64,000 bases of DNA from Actinomyces oris (GCF_001553935.1 NZ_CP014232.1:1426001-1490000), one strand, 5' to 3'. Shown: positions 18,363-29,089, counted from the stretch's first letter. Program-made: numbers and translations. Notes: generated by a model from the letters alone, not told the origin.

Positions 18363-18555
18363 GGGGTTGGTGTTGTCTTCCAGTGGGGTGTGAGGCCTGT
18401 GGTGGTGTAGTGCACGAGGTTGGGGTGCTATTGGGGGAGGGTTGGGTGTACTGCATGGGGGTCGGGGGTTCGTGCAGTATGGATAACCCTTGGTCATTGG
18501 ATCCCGGCCCTCGTGGAGTAAGGCCTGGCCGGCAGGTGGCTGGGCCGGCCCCGAC
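18363..18555 (+). repeat. 193-bp direct repeat, right copy
   Basis: Near-identical partner of 16754-16946, ending seven bases before the ung stop codon. It fills most of the 317-base gap 18245-18561; nothing else is seen there. Confidence 0.92.
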
Positions 18556-18561
18556 CTTGTT

Positions 18562-19239
18562 TCAGGGCAGGCGCCAGTCCACGGGCGCGGCCCCCATCTC
18601 GGTGAGGATCGTGTTGGCGCGGCTGAAGGGGCGCGAGCCGAAAAACCCGCGCGAGGCCGACAGCGGGGACGGGTGCGGCGAGGCGATGATGGGGGTCTGC
18701 CCCAGCATCGGGGTGAGCGACTGCGCCGGCCGCCCCCACAGGATCGCCACGAGCGGGCCGCCGCGCTCCACCAGGGCCTCGATCGCCCGCTGCGTCACCT
18801 TCTCCCAGCCCCAGCCCTTGTGCGAGGCCGGCGCCCCCGGGCGAACGGTGAGCACCCGGTTGAGCAGCATGACGCCCTGCTGGCACCACGGCGTCAGGTC
18901 CCCCGATGTCGGCCTGGGCACGCCCAGGTCGCTGACCAGCTCGCGGAAGATGTTCTCCAGGCTGCGCGGGGGCTTGACGCCGGGCGCCACCGAGAAGCTC
19001 AGCCCCATGGGGTGACCCGGGGTGGGGTAGGGGTCCTGGCCGACGATGAGGACGCGCACGTCATCCATCGGGTAGGTGAAGGCGCGCAGCACGTCGGTGC
19101 CCGCTGGGAGATACCCGACGCCGGAGGCCACCTCCTGGCGCAGCCGCTCCCCGATCTCATGGACCGTGGGCTCCACGGGGGCCAGGGCGCTCGCCCAGGA
19201 GGGATCGATGATCTCAGACAGGGGCTTGGCGGAAGTCAC
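18562..19239 (-). CDS. ung: Uracil-DNA glycosylase, family 1
   Basis: 225 residues, the usual length. Motif [23 protein letters not shown] contains the catalytic Asp of GQDPYP; motif [14 protein letters not shown] is near the C-terminus, with [22 protein letters not shown] between. It removes uracil from DNA in base excision repair. A second, family 5-type glycosylase is at 42420. The GTG start at 19239 gives the expected N-terminus. Confidence 0.95.
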   Translation of the reverse strand: MTSAKPLSEIIDPSWASALAPVEPTVHEIGERLRQEVASGVGYLPAGTDVLRAFTYPMDDVRVLIVGQDPYPTPGHPMGLSFSVAPGVKPPRSLENIFRELVSDLGVPRPTSGDLTPWCQQGVMLLNRVLTVRPGAPASHKGWGWEKVTQRAIEALVERGGPLVAILWGRPAQSLTPMLGQTPIIASPHPSPLSASRGFFGSRPFSRANTILTEMGAAPVDWRLP

Positions 19240-19358
19240 GCCATGAGCCTAATGGCCCATCGGCAGCACCTGCAGGATCTTGTCGGGCCGGATACCGCGG
19301 CCGTGTGAGCCGGACGTGGTGAGCAATACCCGACGAATGACGCTCGGACCGGTATCTT

Positions 19359-20000
19359 GTGGGCGTGAGCAACTATGACTACCCCGAGGACGAGTTCGAC
19401 GTCGGCGATGATGACGGCCCGGTTCCCGTGGGCGTGCACCGGGCCCAGGTGCCCAGGTGGCGCAGCTGGGTGCCGCTGCTGGCGATCATCGTCATTGTCC
19501 CGGCGCTCGCCTGGGGCGCGGTGACGCTGTTCCTCAACGGCTCGGGAGGCTCCGGCTCGTCGGACGCGGTCTCCTCCTCTCAGCCCGCCCAGGGCGGCCA
19601 GGCCGGTGGCAACAAGAACGCGGACAAGAACGCGGACAGTGCGAACAACAAGGCCGGCGCCGCCTCGGCCAAGCCCAGCGCCTCGGCCAGCGCCTCCGGC
19701 AACGTGGACTTCACCACCAGGGTCACGGTGTCCAACGGGACGAATACCGAAGGCCTGGCCAAGGGGGCCAGCGAGAAGCTCACCAACGGCGGCTTCACGG
19801 CGGTGGAGGTCATCCCCGGGATCTATGAGGGTGAGGAGCCGGCCAAGTCGACGATCTACTTCAGTACCCCGGAGGCCCGTTCCGCCGCCGAGGAGATCGG
19901 CAAGCGCCTGGGGGTCAGCAATGTGACGGAGGGGACCGAGGAGAACACCCAGGGCGCCCCGATCGCTGTCATCCTGCGTGATGACTACAAGCCGCAGTAG
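19359..20000 (+). CDS. LytR C-terminal-domain (LytR_C) membrane protein
   Basis: 213 residues: acidic cytoplasmic N-terminus, one transmembrane segment (WVPLLAIIVIVPALAWGAVTLFL), an Ala/Ser/Lys-rich linker (about 70-110), and an extracytoplasmic LytR_C-type domain (TRVTVSNGTNTEGLAKGASEKLTNGGFTAVEV to the end). LytR_C proteins without the catalytic LCP domain are linked to cell-envelope assembly (VirR in mycobacteria). GTG starts at 19359 and 19365 are both possible. It is followed after 6 bases by the GH15-like gene. Confidence 0.8.
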   Translation: MGVSNYDYPEDEFDVGDDDGPVPVGVHRAQVPRWRSWVPLLAIIVIVPALAWGAVTLFLNGSGGSGSSDAVSSSQPAQGGQAGGNKNADKNADSANNKAGAASAKPSASASASGNVDFTTRVTVSNGTNTEGLAKGASEKLTNGGFTAVEVIPGIYEGEEPAKSTIYFSTPEARSAAEEIGKRLGVSNVTEGTEENTQGAPIAVILRDDYKPQ

Positions 20001-20006
20001 AGGGGC

Positions 20007-21506
20007 ATGAGGCCACTGGCGCTTCTTGGGCGTCGTCGGTTCCTGACTCTCGCCGCGGCGGTCCCGCTCACCGCCGCCGCGGCCCTCTGGGGCGGGGCTC
20101 ATCTGATGGGCACCGGTCGCCGCGCCCCGACTCTGCTCAGCGGCGGCCTCATTGTGGGCGGGGGCGGGGCCCTGTACCCCCTGGCCCCGGGTCACACGGT
20201 TGCCTACGTCTCGGGGACCCGCCTGCCCCAGGCTCCCGAACCGTGGGGCTTGACCACCTCGCAGCAGAGCGCCCTGGCCCGTCAGGCGCTCGCCCGCCGC
20301 AAGACGGCCCGTCTCCCTCAAGGCCGGTGGGCGGACCTGGCCGACGGCGCCCTGACCGATCTGCTGGCCCTGACCGGACCCGCGTTCATGCCCGACCCGC
20401 CCCGCCCCGCCGGTCCTGCTGTCGCGTCGGCCCGGCTGACGGCGTCTCCGGCTCCCGTCCCCACTGCCGGCGCTGCCTCCGCCGCCTCTGGGAGCGCCGG
20501 CCTGGAGGGCCGCGACTCGCGCGAACCCCTCCCGCAAGGGGCGGAGGTCTTCCCGCAGGGCGCGGTCGTGGCGGCGCCCGTGAGCATCTGGCGCTACGTC
20601 TGGCCCCGGGACGCCGCCTTCGCCGCGGCCGCCCTCAGCGCGGTGAACCTGACCGGCGAAGCGCTGGGCGTCCTGGGCAACCTGGCGTCCTGGCAGCGGG
20701 CCGACGGCGGCTTTGAGGCCCGCTACACCAGCAGTGGCCGAGTGCCGGACCACCGCCCGGCTCAGGCCGACGGCGCCGGGTGGTTCCTGTGGGCTGCGGG
20801 CCGGCTCCTGGCCGACGGCGTTTCCGCCGCCGACCTGCGTGACCGCCTGGGGGCACCTCTGGTGCGCGCCGCCTCCCGGCTCCTGGAGATCACGGACACG
20901 CCCTCCCACCTGCCCGCGGCCTCGCCCGACTACTGGGAGGTCGCCGAGACGGTGCTCACCCTGGGCACGGCCGCCCCGGTGCTTCTGGGGCTGGAAGCGG
21001 CGACAGCGCTGACCCGGGCCGGGATCGACCTCGGCGGCCCCGCTCAGGCCCTGGCCGACCGGGTGGCGGCGGTGCGCAGCGCCATGGAGCGCAACTTCGC
21101 CCCCGCCTGGGGCCGCCACCTGCGGCGCGACGACGTCGATGCCACCATCGCCCTGGTCCTGCCGCCCTTCACCCAGCCGCTGACCGGGGCACGAGCGGTG
21201 CGGCAGACGGCGACCGAGCGCATGCGCCGCCCCGCCGGGGGGCTCGCTCCGGGAGCGGGCTGGCGTGATGACGGCGTGTCCTGGACGCCGGAGACCGCCC
21301 TCATGGCCTGGTCGGCACTGTCCCTGGGGATGGAGGAGGAGGGAACCCGGCTGCTGGCGTGGCTGGAGGCGCACCGCACCGCTGCCGGAGCCCTGCCGGA
21401 GAAGGTCTTGGCCGACGGCGCCCCGGCGGGGCCCGCGCCCCTGGCCTGGACCTGTGCACTCATCCTGCTGGCCACCGCCTCACGGCCCGCAGACCCGCCC
21501 TCCTGA
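20007..21506 (+). CDS. GH15-like (six-hairpin glycosidase fold) secreted protein
   Basis: 499 residues. A twin-arginine-like basic start (LLGRRRFLTLAAAVPLTAAAALWGG) looks like a signal peptide. The core carries SIWRYVWPRDAAFAAAAL, the RD motif of glucoamylase/glucodextranase-like family 15 proteins, followed by repeated helical pairs and WTPETALMAWSALSLGMEEEGTRLLAWLEAHR near the end. Catalytic glutamates are not certain from the text. Start ATG with GAGGGG upstream. It is probably cotranscribed with the LytR_C gene, pointing to an envelope or exported-glycan role rather than starch use. Confidence 0.65.
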   Translation: MRPLALLGRRRFLTLAAAVPLTAAAALWGGAHLMGTGRRAPTLLSGGLIVGGGGALYPLAPGHTVAYVSGTRLPQAPEPWGLTTSQQSALARQALARRKTARLPQGRWADLADGALTDLLALTGPAFMPDPPRPAGPAVASARLTASPAPVPTAGAASAASGSAGLEGRDSREPLPQGAEVFPQGAVVAAPVSIWRYVWPRDAAFAAAALSAVNLTGEALGVLGNLASWQRADGGFEARYTSSGRVPDHRPAQADGAGWFLWAAGRLLADGVSAADLRDRLGAPLVRAASRLLEITDTPSHLPAASPDYWEVAETVLTLGTAAPVLLGLEAATALTRAGIDLGGPAQALADRVAAVRSAMERNFAPAWGRHLRRDDVDATIALVLPPFTQPLTGARAVRQTATERMRRPAGGLAPGAGWRDDGVSWTPETALMAWSALSLGMEEEGTRLLAWLEAHRTAAGALPEKVLADGAPAGPAPLAWTCALILLATASRPADPPS

Positions 21507-21625
21507 CCCGGGCGGCGGCCCCGAGGACACGACCGGCTGCCGGACCTCCCGCTGGACCACCCGCGGGCCCGGCGGGATTCCCTGCTTCGCCGTCGGAGGA
21601 TTCAGTGCCGATGAGAACTGAGCTC

Positions 21626-21652
21626 CTTGCACTCAAGGGCTGAGAGTGCCAG
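21626..21652. promoter_or_regulatory. CIRCE element 1 (HrcA operator)
   Basis: GCACTC (21629-21634), nine bases, GAGTGC (21644-21649), the defining half sites and spacing of CIRCE (TTAGCACTC-N9-GAGTGCTAA), with mismatches at the outer bases. It lies about 170 bases before groEL. Confidence 0.85.
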
Positions 21653-21660
21653 CATTGCGG

Positions 21661-21687
21661 TTAGCACTCGGGCACCTCGAGTGACAA
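21661..21687. promoter_or_regulatory. CIRCE element 2 (HrcA operator)
   Basis: A perfect left half TTAGCACTC (21661-21669), nine bases, then GAGTGACAA (21679-21687), two mismatches from the CIRCE right half. It starts nine bases after the first element, so HrcA dimers could bind side by side. Confidence 0.85.
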
Positions 21688-21753
21688 AGCATCCTTGAAT
21701 GCACCAAGTTCATCCAGGCTGGAACGTGAGGGCCGGCGTCGGGCGTGACGTGA

Positions 21754-23445
<1,692 letters not shown>

Positions 23446-23515
23446 TCGACGCGACTGCTGACGAGCCAGTCATCACCCGGTAGCCCGGCCGCGATGTCGG
23501 CCGGTCCCGGAACCA

Positions 23516-23555
23516 CGGCGGGCCGTCTCTCACACACGTGAGGGGCGGCCCGCCG
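23516..23555 (+). terminator. Terminator after groEL
   Basis: Perfect 10-bp stem CGGCGGGCCG / CGGCCCGCCG, with a smaller CTCAC-GTGAG hairpin in the loop, about 70 bases after the groEL stop. It can also serve the convergent WXG100 gene. Confidence 0.75.
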
Positions 23556-23672
23556 CCGTATCCGTACCTGTCCGTACTGAGCGGGTCGGCTGGGCCTGTG
23601 TGGTCAGCTCGTGTGGCGCACACGCTGAAGCGGGAGGCGGCACAGTCCTCGCCGGCCCGCTGTGAGCACCTC

Positions 23673-24032
23673 CTACCAGCCGCCCAGGGGCGCCGAGCCG
23701 GCGGCCGGTGCGGGTGCCGGTGCAGGAGCGGGAGCCGGCGTCGGGCCGGTGAAACGTCCCTGGTTGGAGGTCTCGGCGTCGTCGTAGCACACGGCGGCGT
23801 TGTCCAGGGCCAGGCTGATCTGATCGAGGTTGGACTGCACCTGGAGCTGGGTGAGGTGCCAGTCGGCCGCGCAGGCGGCCATGGAGTCCGATGCGGTCCC
23901 GGTCCAGCAGGACTGGAGCAGGCCGATGTCTCCCCGCATGCCGTCGACCTCGGTCTGGATCGTCGCGATGCGGGTACGGGTTCGGGCGGCGGTGTCGGCC
24001 ACCGCGGCGGTATCGACGGAGTAGGCGGGCAT
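23673..24032 (-). CDS. WXG100-family (ESAT-6-like) protein
   Basis: 119 residues from an ATG with AAAGGAC upstream. Two helices flank the turn SCWTGTASDSM, a WxG motif at the usual mid-position, followed by the second helix (LQVQSNLDQISLALDNAAVCYDDAE). A Pro/Ala-repeat tail (PAPAPAPAPAPAAG) follows, so it is longer than the canonical 100 residues. Such proteins are substrates of the ESX/type VII system; no ESX machinery gene is in this window. Two cysteines in the helical part are unusual for the family. Confidence 0.82.
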   Translation of the reverse strand: MPAYSVDTAAVADTAARTRTRIATIQTEVDGMRGDIGLLQSCWTGTASDSMAACAADWHLTQLQVQSNLDQISLALDNAAVCYDDAETSNQGRFTGPTPAPAPAPAPAPAAGSAPLGGW

Positions 24033-24238
24033 GAGGGGCGTCCTTTCGTGAGAGGCGGCCCGAGGGCCGTGCGCGGTGTGCTGGTGGTGCACTGACGTGC
24101 GCGCTGTGCCTCTCACGGTAGGGGCCCGGCCGGCGGCGTACCGGGCGAGGAGCCGGCCCTGTGGAGTGGGCCTGCAGATCGTGGCCTGTGGCCCCGCAGA
24201 CGGCGGGTCGTCCCTGAGAGAAGGGCCTGCCGGGCGCC

Positions 24239-25657
24239 TCAGAGGTTCCCGGCGCCGTCGTCGATGATCTCCTCGGTGATGGGAGCGATCTCGCCGGTAC
24301 GGGCCTCGCGCAGCTCCTTGGCCTCCTGGGTCTTGGCTCGCAGCTTCTCGGTGAGCTTGTCCCGCTCGGCCTGGACCCGGGCGCGGCGGTCCTCGGCGTC
24401 GTCGGAGCGGTTGCGCGAGCACATGAGCAGGTCCAGGTCCGCGATGCAGGACTCCATGGAGGCGGTGTGCGCCATCGCCTCCTCCCCGTCCTTGTCCTCG
24501 CGACCCTCGCCCCGCTCAGCGGGTGCATCGACGGGGTGGCGCGCTGAGGCCACGGCCGGGATCCCGCGGGCGGGGGTACGCGGCGAGGGGGCGCTCGATG
24601 GGGAGGCGGATGAGGACGGAGCCTCCGGCGATCCTGAGGACGCCATGGAGGCCGGGGAGGCGGGCGGCGTCGCGGTCGAAGCCGTCACCGTGGATCGCAG
24701 GGCCCTGAGCGCGGTTGAGTCCAGGCGCAGGGTGTCGCCGTCCCGGGCGGGGCCGGTCGTGGGGTCCTTGACGGGCAGCGCTTGGAGGCCCAGCGGAGGG
24801 GTACGGGGGGCGCGTTCGGCGGTCTCGTCCGGCTGCTCGGCAGCCCCGGGAGCGAGGTCTTCGACAGCGGTGGGGCTGGCCGATAAGGCCACCGGGGCGG
24901 GGTGCGCCGGTTCCTGCGCGGCTGCGGCCTCCAGGACCGCCGGATCGGCCTGCGCTCCCCGCTCCTCGGCGAGCTTGGTGAGTTTCTCATGGAGACGCCG
25001 CTGCTCGGCTGACAGGTTCTCCCGGGCCGGGTGCTCCCAGCGCTCGCCCAGTGGGGAGTGGAAGAGGTGCTCACGGTCCAGGAGCCGGGAGACGATCGTC
25101 AGGCGGCCGCGCAGGTACTCCTCCACGGGGATGTGGGAGTACTCCTCACGCAGAAGCCGCACGTACTCGGTGTAGGTCTGGGGGTCCACGGCCAGGGTTC
25201 CCAGGTCGGCGTCGATGAGGGCCTGGGCGTCGATGTCGTCATCGGCGAGCATGTGCCGCTTGAGGTTGACGATGAGGCTGCACACCCGCTTGACCGTCTC
25301 CATCGGGACACCCAGGTGACGCAGGTCGGCCTCAGCGAAGGCTGCCGAGGCGGTCTCGTCCTCGCCGCCGTTGCCGCGGATGACCTCCTCGACGTCGGAG
25401 GAGAAGACGCAGCCGTGGTACCAGCAGGCGATCCGCATGATGTCCGGGTTGTGCGACTCCTCGGCCAGCTCATCGACCCGCGCGAGCATGTCGATGAGGT
25501 GGCGAAGGTTGTGGAAGCGACGATCCGGTGTGGACCAGCGCTCAATGAGGAGCTCGCCGGCGGAGCCGATCGCCTCTGGGGGCTGCGTGGCGCCGATCGC
25601 CTTCACCGAGCGGGTGAAGGCGGGCAGAAGCCATTGCGGTGCTTCGATAACACCCAT
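24239..25657 (-). CDS. HD-superfamily phosphohydrolase-like protein with long disordered tail
   Basis: 472 residues. The N-terminal 210 residues match the predicted metal-dependent HD hydrolase family (RRFHNLRHLIDML with conserved His, then IACWYHGCVFSS, later LKRHML and DADLGTL). The usual HD dyad reads HG here, so hydrolase activity is in doubt. Residues 220-390 are Pro/Ala/Ser-rich and disordered. The last 80 form a likely coiled coil (RRARVQAERDKLTEKLRAKTQEAKELREAR). ATG start with GGAG upstream. Function unknown. Confidence 0.7.
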   Translation of the reverse strand: MGVIEAPQWLLPAFTRSVKAIGATQPPEAIGSAGELLIERWSTPDRRFHNLRHLIDMLARVDELAEESHNPDIMRIACWYHGCVFSSDVEEVIRGNGGEDETASAAFAEADLRHLGVPMETVKRVCSLIVNLKRHMLADDDIDAQALIDADLGTLAVDPQTYTEYVRLLREEYSHIPVEEYLRGRLTIVSRLLDREHLFHSPLGERWEHPARENLSAEQRRLHEKLTKLAEERGAQADPAVLEAAAAQEPAHPAPVALSASPTAVEDLAPGAAEQPDETAERAPRTPPLGLQALPVKDPTTGPARDGDTLRLDSTALRALRSTVTASTATPPASPASMASSGSPEAPSSSASPSSAPSPRTPARGIPAVASARHPVDAPAERGEGREDKDGEEAMAHTASMESCIADLDLLMCSRNRSDDAEDRRARVQAERDKLTEKLRAKTQEAKELREARTGEIAPITEEIIDDGAGNL

Positions 25658-25794
25658 GGGTCAGTCTCCGTGTTGGAAATGGAACGCGTGCCATCGTAGG
25701 ACTGTCCTCGCCGTGACGTCGACGTGACACAGTGTCTGGCGTGCCACTCTTGTCATTCTCCCCGGCTGACGGCCTCCCGGAGGTGTGGCGGGGC

Positions 25795-27393
25795 CTACCA
25801 GGCCGGTGCGGGCGGCAGCTCGATGTGGACGGTGGCGCCGCCGCCGGGGGTCTGGAGCATCTGGACCGTGCCTTTGTGAGCGGCCACGATCCCCAGCACG
25901 ATCGCCAGTCCCAGGCCGGAGCCCCCGGTCTCCCGGTTGCGGGAGGTGTCTGAGCGGTAGAAGCGCTGGAAGACCTTCTCGGCCGCCTCCGGTGGCACGC
26001 CGTGGCCGTGGTCGCGGACCTCGACGACGACGACTGGCTGCGCCGTCGGGTTGGCGCGCGGGGGCGCCATGCCGATGGCGATCTCCACCGGCGTCCCGGA
26101 GGGGGTGTGGCGCACCACGTTGCCCAGCAGGTTGGTGAGGATCTGGGAGAGGCGGTCGCGGTCACCGATGACCTGGAGCGAGGGGGCCTCCTTGCCGGCG
26201 GCCTCGTCGCGGGGGTCGAGGGGGATGAGTCCGCAGTCGCGCTCGGGGGCCAGCACCATCATGTCGCTCAGGGCCCCGGCGGCCAGGTCGGTGAGGTTGA
26301 CCGGCTCCATGGACATTTCCCGGCCCTCGTCGATCCGGGCCAGCTGGAGGAGGTCATCGACGAGGCGCCCCATCCGGTTGGACTCGGTCTCGATGCGCCC
26401 CATGACCTCACCGGTCTTGTTCGCCGGCACCCCGCCCATCCGGTATAGCTCGCCGTAGCCGCGGATCGCGGCCAGGGGGGTGCGCAGCTCGTGGGAGGCG
26501 TCGGAGACGAAGCGCGTCATCCGCTCCTGGGCCACGACCTGGGCGGCGAAGGAGCTCTCGTTCTGGGTGAGCATCGTGTTGATCGCCCGCTGCAGGGAGC
26601 CGACCTCCGTGGTGCGCGGCTCGGTGACCAGGATGCGGGCGGACAGGTCGCCGTGGGCGATCCGGGCGGCCACGCCCTCGATCTGGCGCAGGGAGCGGAA
26701 CGAGCGGTGAACCAGGTAGGTGGCGAAGACGGCGCCCACCGAGATGATCGAGACGTCAGCCAGGGCCACCACGAGGCGGGTGCGCTCGACGGTCTCCATG
26801 ACGTCGCTCAGCGGGAGGGCCAGGGCCACGGCGCCGGTGTACTCGCCGGTGTTCTGGTCCCGGATGAGCAGGGTGATCATCCGCCACTGGTGGCCGGGCT
26901 GATCGGAGTTGACCGTCGTGATCGGGAAGTCGTTCTTGTCCGCGTGGGCCAGGGCGCGCCGGTAGTCCAGGCCCTTGATCTGGGGGCGGCCGTAGGTGGC
27001 GGCGGTGTCCGGGGAGATCCACTCCCCGTTGCGGCTGGGGTCGAGGTACTCGGCCTTGACGTAGTAGTTCGAGGGGAAGGTGGTGCTGCTGGTCCCTCCT
27101 TCGCGGATCTGGGCCAGTCCTTGGCTTCCGATGGCCACCGAGGTGGTGCGCAGCTGGCTGTCGATCTGGCCCATCATGTGGCTGTAGAGCAGTGAGGTCA
27201 CCACGAAGGAGACGACGATGAGCCCGATGGCCAGCAGACCGGTGGTCATGAGGGTCAGGCACGTGCGCAGCGGCATCGCCTGCCACGGCCGCTGAATCGC
27301 GGTGATCGGGTGCCATCGGCCCCGTTTGATCGGGCGGTGCTGCTTACCGGACGACTTGGCCGGGCGCGTGCTCCCCCCACGCGCCGCCGCCAT
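25795..27393 (-). CDS. Sensor histidine kinase of two-component system (TrcS/TcrY-like)
   Basis: 532 residues. Basic N-terminus, first transmembrane helix (TCLTLMTTGLLAIGLIVVSFVVTSLL), an extracytoplasmic sensor of about 130 residues, a second helix (LADVSIISVGAVFATYLVH), a HAMP region, the H-box FVSDASHELRTPLAAIRGYGE (phospho-acceptor His), N-box LTNLLGNVVRHTPSG, and G boxes VRDHGHGVPPE and GGSGLGLAIVLGI. The ATG overlaps the stop of the response regulator (TGATG), so the pair is translationally coupled. Confidence 0.93.
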   Translation of the reverse strand: MAAARGGSTRPAKSSGKQHRPIKRGRWHPITAIQRPWQAMPLRTCLTLMTTGLLAIGLIVVSFVVTSLLYSHMMGQIDSQLRTTSVAIGSQGLAQIREGGTSSTTFPSNYYVKAEYLDPSRNGEWISPDTAATYGRPQIKGLDYRRALAHADKNDFPITTVNSDQPGHQWRMITLLIRDQNTGEYTGAVALALPLSDVMETVERTRLVVALADVSIISVGAVFATYLVHRSFRSLRQIEGVAARIAHGDLSARILVTEPRTTEVGSLQRAINTMLTQNESSFAAQVVAQERMTRFVSDASHELRTPLAAIRGYGELYRMGGVPANKTGEVMGRIETESNRMGRLVDDLLQLARIDEGREMSMEPVNLTDLAAGALSDMMVLAPERDCGLIPLDPRDEAAGKEAPSLQVIGDRDRLSQILTNLLGNVVRHTPSGTPVEIAIGMAPPRANPTAQPVVVVEVRDHGHGVPPEAAEKVFQRFYRSDTSRNRETGGSGLGLAIVLGIVAAHKGTVQMLQTPGGGATVHIELPPAPAW

Positions 27394-28130
27394 CACTCGG
27401 CCTTGGGTTCGCGGAGCATGTAGCCGACTCCGCGACGAGTCTGGATGAGCGGGGTGACGGGCTGGCCGTCAGCGCCCTGGATCTGGTCCACCTTGCGGCG
27501 CAGGTAGGAGATGTAGGACTCCACGATCGCGGCGTCACCGTTCCAGTCGTACTCCCAGACGTGGTCGAGGATCTGGGCCTTGGACACGACGCGCCCGGCG
27601 TTGAGCATGAGGTAGCGCAGGAGCTTGAACTCGGTGGGCGACAGATCCACCTCGACCTCGGCGCGGTACACCTCGTGGGCGTCCTCGTCCAGGACCAGGT
27701 CGGCCACGCGCACGACGCCGTCGTCCTGGTTCTCAATGGCGTGGGTGCGGCGCAGGATGGCGCGGATACGGGCGATGACCTCCTCCAGCCCGAAGGGCTT
27801 GGTGACGTAGTCATCGCCGCCGACGGTCAGGCCCTGAACCTTGTCGGCCATGTCGTCGCGGGCGGTCAGGAAGAGGATCGGGGTGGTCACGTCGCGCTCG
27901 CGCAGGCGTCGTGCCACGGTGAAGCCGTCCATGTCGGGCAGCATGACGTCGAGGACCACCAGGTCGGGAGACGTCTTCTCCACTGTCTTCAGTGCGCCGT
28001 TGCCGTCGCCCGCGATCGAGACCTCGAAGCCTGCGAAGCGCAGGGACGAGGCCAGCAGGTCGCGGATGTTGGGTTCATCGTCGACGACAAGGAGGTGAGC
28101 TTCGGTGCGGGACTGCTGGGAACGCTCCAT
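27393..28130 (-). CDS. OmpR/PhoB-family response regulator (TrcR/TcrA-like)
   Basis: 245 residues. Receiver domain: acidic pair LLVVDDEPNIRD, phospho-acceptor Asp in LVVLDVMLPDMDG, TARDD switch Thr, conserved Lys in YVTKPF. The C-terminal winged helix has LSPTEFKLLRYLMLNAGRVVSKAQIL and ends in RRGVGYMLRE. The ATG at 28130 fits the ribosome binding site (GGTGAG, four bases away) better than the ATG at 28142. First gene of the two-gene operon with the kinase; the signal is unknown. Confidence 0.94.
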   Translation of the reverse strand: MERSQQSRTEAHLLVVDDEPNIRDLLASSLRFAGFEVSIAGDGNGALKTVEKTSPDLVVLDVMLPDMDGFTVARRLRERDVTTPILFLTARDDMADKVQGLTVGGDDYVTKPFGLEEVIARIRAILRRTHAIENQDDGVVRVADLVLDEDAHEVYRAEVEVDLSPTEFKLLRYLMLNAGRVVSKAQILDHVWEYDWNGDAAIVESYISYLRRKVDQIQGADGQPVTPLIQTRRGVGYMLREPKAE

Positions 28131-28338
28131 GAGTCTCACCATTCCTTCAGTTTCTGGTCGTTTCCTGAACGACGTCCGAATGGTCGCTGTTGATAGGTCA
28201 AGTGGTTGGTGTGACCTCGTTCCAATTGTAGACCCAGGGAGTCTTGCAGTTCCCACAAAACGGGGGAACTGTGTGGTTGTCGGTTGAAGCGGGGCGATCG
28301 CCGGCGACTCCTCGGTAAGTCGGGCTGTGACATGAGAC

Positions 28339-28364
28339 GGGGCGACGACATGTGTCGCCGCCCC
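28339..28364 (-). terminator. Terminator after NYN gene
   Basis: 12-bp stem with one mismatch, GGGGCGACGACA / TGTCGCCGCCCC, with a two-base centre, located just past the stop of the minus-strand NYN gene. The rest of the 250-base gap to the response regulator start shows nothing clear. Confidence 0.65.
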
Positions 28365-28382
28365 GCCGTCGGGTCAGAGAAA

Positions 28383-28994
28383 TCAGAGGAAGGCGAGAGG
28401 GTCGAAGTCCTCCAGAGGGATGATGCACACGCGTGGCAGCGGGATGGTGAAGGCCTTGACGTCACTCTCCAGGTCGTAGACCGTCAGGCCCTCGCCCTCC
28501 AGGGCGGCCAGCTGGGCGTTGAGGAACTCTCGGAAGCACAGGATCCCCACCTTGGCGCCGGCCTGCAGGAGCCGCTCGATGTGGGGGATGTAGTCGCCGT
28601 CGTGGCTGCCCAGCAGGACGTGGGCCTCCTGCCCGGACTCGGCCCGTTCGGCCAGCGCCTCCAGGGTGCGCTGAATACCGATGTCGACGACCTTCTCGTC
28701 GTTGCTGCCGGACCCGGCCAGCGGCACGGGGCGATAGTCCATGGCCAGGAGGGCCTGGATGAAGCTCATGGGCATATGGCCGCTGGTGGCGTTGAGGAAG
28801 AACAGGGCACGGGCCTCGTTCCCCTCGCCCTCGGCGGTGCCGGCGGAGGACAGTTCATCGCAGTATGCGAGGACTCGGTCCCAGCGGGGCCGCTCCTCAG
28901 GTTCGGGACGCCGCCCCAGCACACTCATGCCGAGAGTGGCGTCAATGTTCTCGCCATCGACGAGAAGATAAGTCGGTACGCTCATGAGGCTCAT
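28383..28994 (-). CDS. NYN (PIN-like) domain protein, putative RNase
   Basis: 203 residues. The NYN/LabA pattern is clear: TYLLVDGENIDA (first Asp), a middle acidic region, GSNDEKVVDIGIQRTLEAL (second acidic site), and HVLLGSHDGDYIPHIERLLQAGAKVGI (SxDxDF-like third site). A C-terminal tail (PRVCIIPLEDFDPLAFL) follows. The family is a nuclease fold acting on RNA; no partner is visible. Starts at 28994 and 28985 are both possible. Confidence 0.82.
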   Translation of the reverse strand: MSLMSVPTYLLVDGENIDATLGMSVLGRRPEPEERPRWDRVLAYCDELSSAGTAEGEGNEARALFFLNATSGHMPMSFIQALLAMDYRPVPLAGSGSNDEKVVDIGIQRTLEALAERAESGQEAHVLLGSHDGDYIPHIERLLQAGAKVGILCFREFLNAQLAALEGEGLTVYDLESDVKAFTIPLPRVCIIPLEDFDPLAFL

Positions 28995-29089
28995 GCTACC
29001 GGTCACGGCGTCCACTAGCCTCCGGCGACGCTCGATGACACCGCACCGATACCGGTCTCCCCGTGCCGACGACGCCGTCGGGTGCGGTC

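Noticed and set aside
16697..18497. Two minus-strand ORFs sharing a peptide that starts MTKGYPYCTNPRP
   Set aside because: They are only the translation of the two 193-bp direct repeats; no ribosome binding site and low complexity.
19236..21374. 712-residue antisense ORF opposite the LytR_C and GH15-like genes
   Set aside because: Gly/Arg/Ala-rich shadow with no domain; the plus-strand genes have clear signal peptides and family motifs.
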